DNA of 64,000 nucleotides from Ruegeria atlantica (GTDB taxonomy: Bacteria > Pseudomonadota > Alphaproteobacteria > Rhodobacterales > Rhodobacteraceae). Made by a program: the position numbers and the translations under genes. Where the stretch lies: positions 1 to 64,000 of the forward strand of contig NZ_WQBE01000013.1 in the NCBI RefSeq assembly GCF_013032005.1, in the 5' to 3' direction. The notes under the pieces are model-generated. The model was not told the origin of the DNA. It was given only the letters and a program-made list of their open reading frames with translations, and did no database searches. This document shows, in pieces, positions 63,707-64,000 of the stretch. Positions within the stretch are counted from its first letter, which is position 1. The number at the start of each line of letters is the position of its first letter.

Positions 63707-64000
63707 AAAGATACTTGGATGGCTCGGACGGCCTTTGCGGTCCGAACATTCGGCCGAGGCGCTGCACCGTGAACCAATTAGTCATGTCATTATCCTTGAC
63801 GGCACCATGTCGACGTTGGAGCCGGGGTTTGAAACTCATGCGGGGCAGACCTACCATCTGTGCCGCGAGATGGGCGGCAAAGTTTCGGTCTTTTACGAAT
63901 CCGGTGTGCAGTGGGAAAGCTGGAAAACCTCTCTGGATGTGATGATGGGGCGCGGCATCAACCGGCAAATCCGGCGGGCCTATGGCTATCTGGCGTCACG
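63684..64000 (+). CDS. DUF2235 domain hydrolase (partial, runs off window)
   Basis: At least 105 codons are visible. HVIILDGTMSTLEPGFE carries a likely Asp-based motif. GVQWESW and the late GRGINRQIRRAYGYLA match the DUF2235 family of alpha/beta hydrolases. The family includes phospholipase-like effectors, but also many unstudied stand-alone proteins, so no such role is assigned here. The ATG lies inside the end of the molybdoenzyme gene, so translation is coupled. The C-terminus is outside the window. Confidence 0.82.
   Translation, partial: MVLSRLSKKILGWLGRPLRSEHSAEALHREPISHVIILDGTMSTLEPGFETHAGQTYHLCREMGGKVSVFYESGVQWESWKTSLDVMMGRGINRQIRRAYGYLAS

Noticed and set aside
1-64000. CRISPR array, insertion sequence, prophage, rRNA or tRNA genes
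   Set aside because: No regularly spaced repeats, transposase, integrase, phage genes or RNA-gene signatures were seen by eye on either strand.

Overview
This 64 kb window looks like a chromosomal segment of a marine alphaproteobacterium of the Rhodobacteraceae (Roseobacter group). The reasons are the alphaproteobacterial order ctaC-ctaB-coxF-ctaG-ctaE-surf1, the Entner-Doudoroff cluster zwf-edd-eda, a tad locus with short DW-type Flp pilins, GTG starts with overlapping stop/start codons, and an intergenic repeat module of a kind I associate with this family. Gene density is about one per kb. I see no rRNA, tRNA, CRISPR array, insertion sequence or prophage. The species is not determined.

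Layout: (1) 1-4134: a membrane LytTR regulator, then a minus-strand Lhr-type helicase and PdeM nuclease pair. (2) 4175-16272, minus strand: a tad (Flp pilus) locus. In transcription order it reads Flp pilin, second pilin, CpaB/RcpC, secretin RcpA/CpaC, OmpA-like lipoprotein, TadZ/CpaE, TadA/CpaF, TadB, TadC, two TPR lipoproteins, TadV/CpaA and a little-known AAA+ ATPase. A lytic transglycosylase is divergently transcribed from the pilin gene across a 352-bp regulatory region. (3) 17533-24522, minus: 3-oxoacid CoA-transferase, topoisomerase I, DprA and TldD. (4) 24699-32289, plus: aa3 cytochrome oxidase genes preceded by a perfect FNR-type palindrome, then a translationally coupled surf1-thrC-M16 protease-acetyltransferase string. 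(5) 32391-45445: accessory metabolism. This part has an MBL hydrolase, FAD dehydrogenase, apt, a 54-aa ribbon-helix-helix protein with its own tandem-repeat operator candidate, transporters, mtnP, SulP, flavin reductase, NUDIX and SDR. (6) 45609-58059: lysC, ptsP, zwf-edd-eda behind a LacI-type operator candidate, two PLP aminotransferases, a crotonase, DUF1992 and a BenE transporter. (7) 58112-64000: valS, a stand-alone form II CoxL-like molybdoenzyme subunit, and a DUF2235 hydrolase cut by the window end.

Most genes are ordinary core genes. The best candidates for something under-described are the Tad-linked AAA+ ATPase with a winged-helix-like N-terminus, the RHH gene with an 11-bp tandem repeat, the three copies of a hairpin-plus-GCCAGATGAA intergenic module, the orphan CoxL-like subunit paired with DUF2235, and the regulatory sites upstream of ctaC and zwf. 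No unmistakably new multi-gene system was found.
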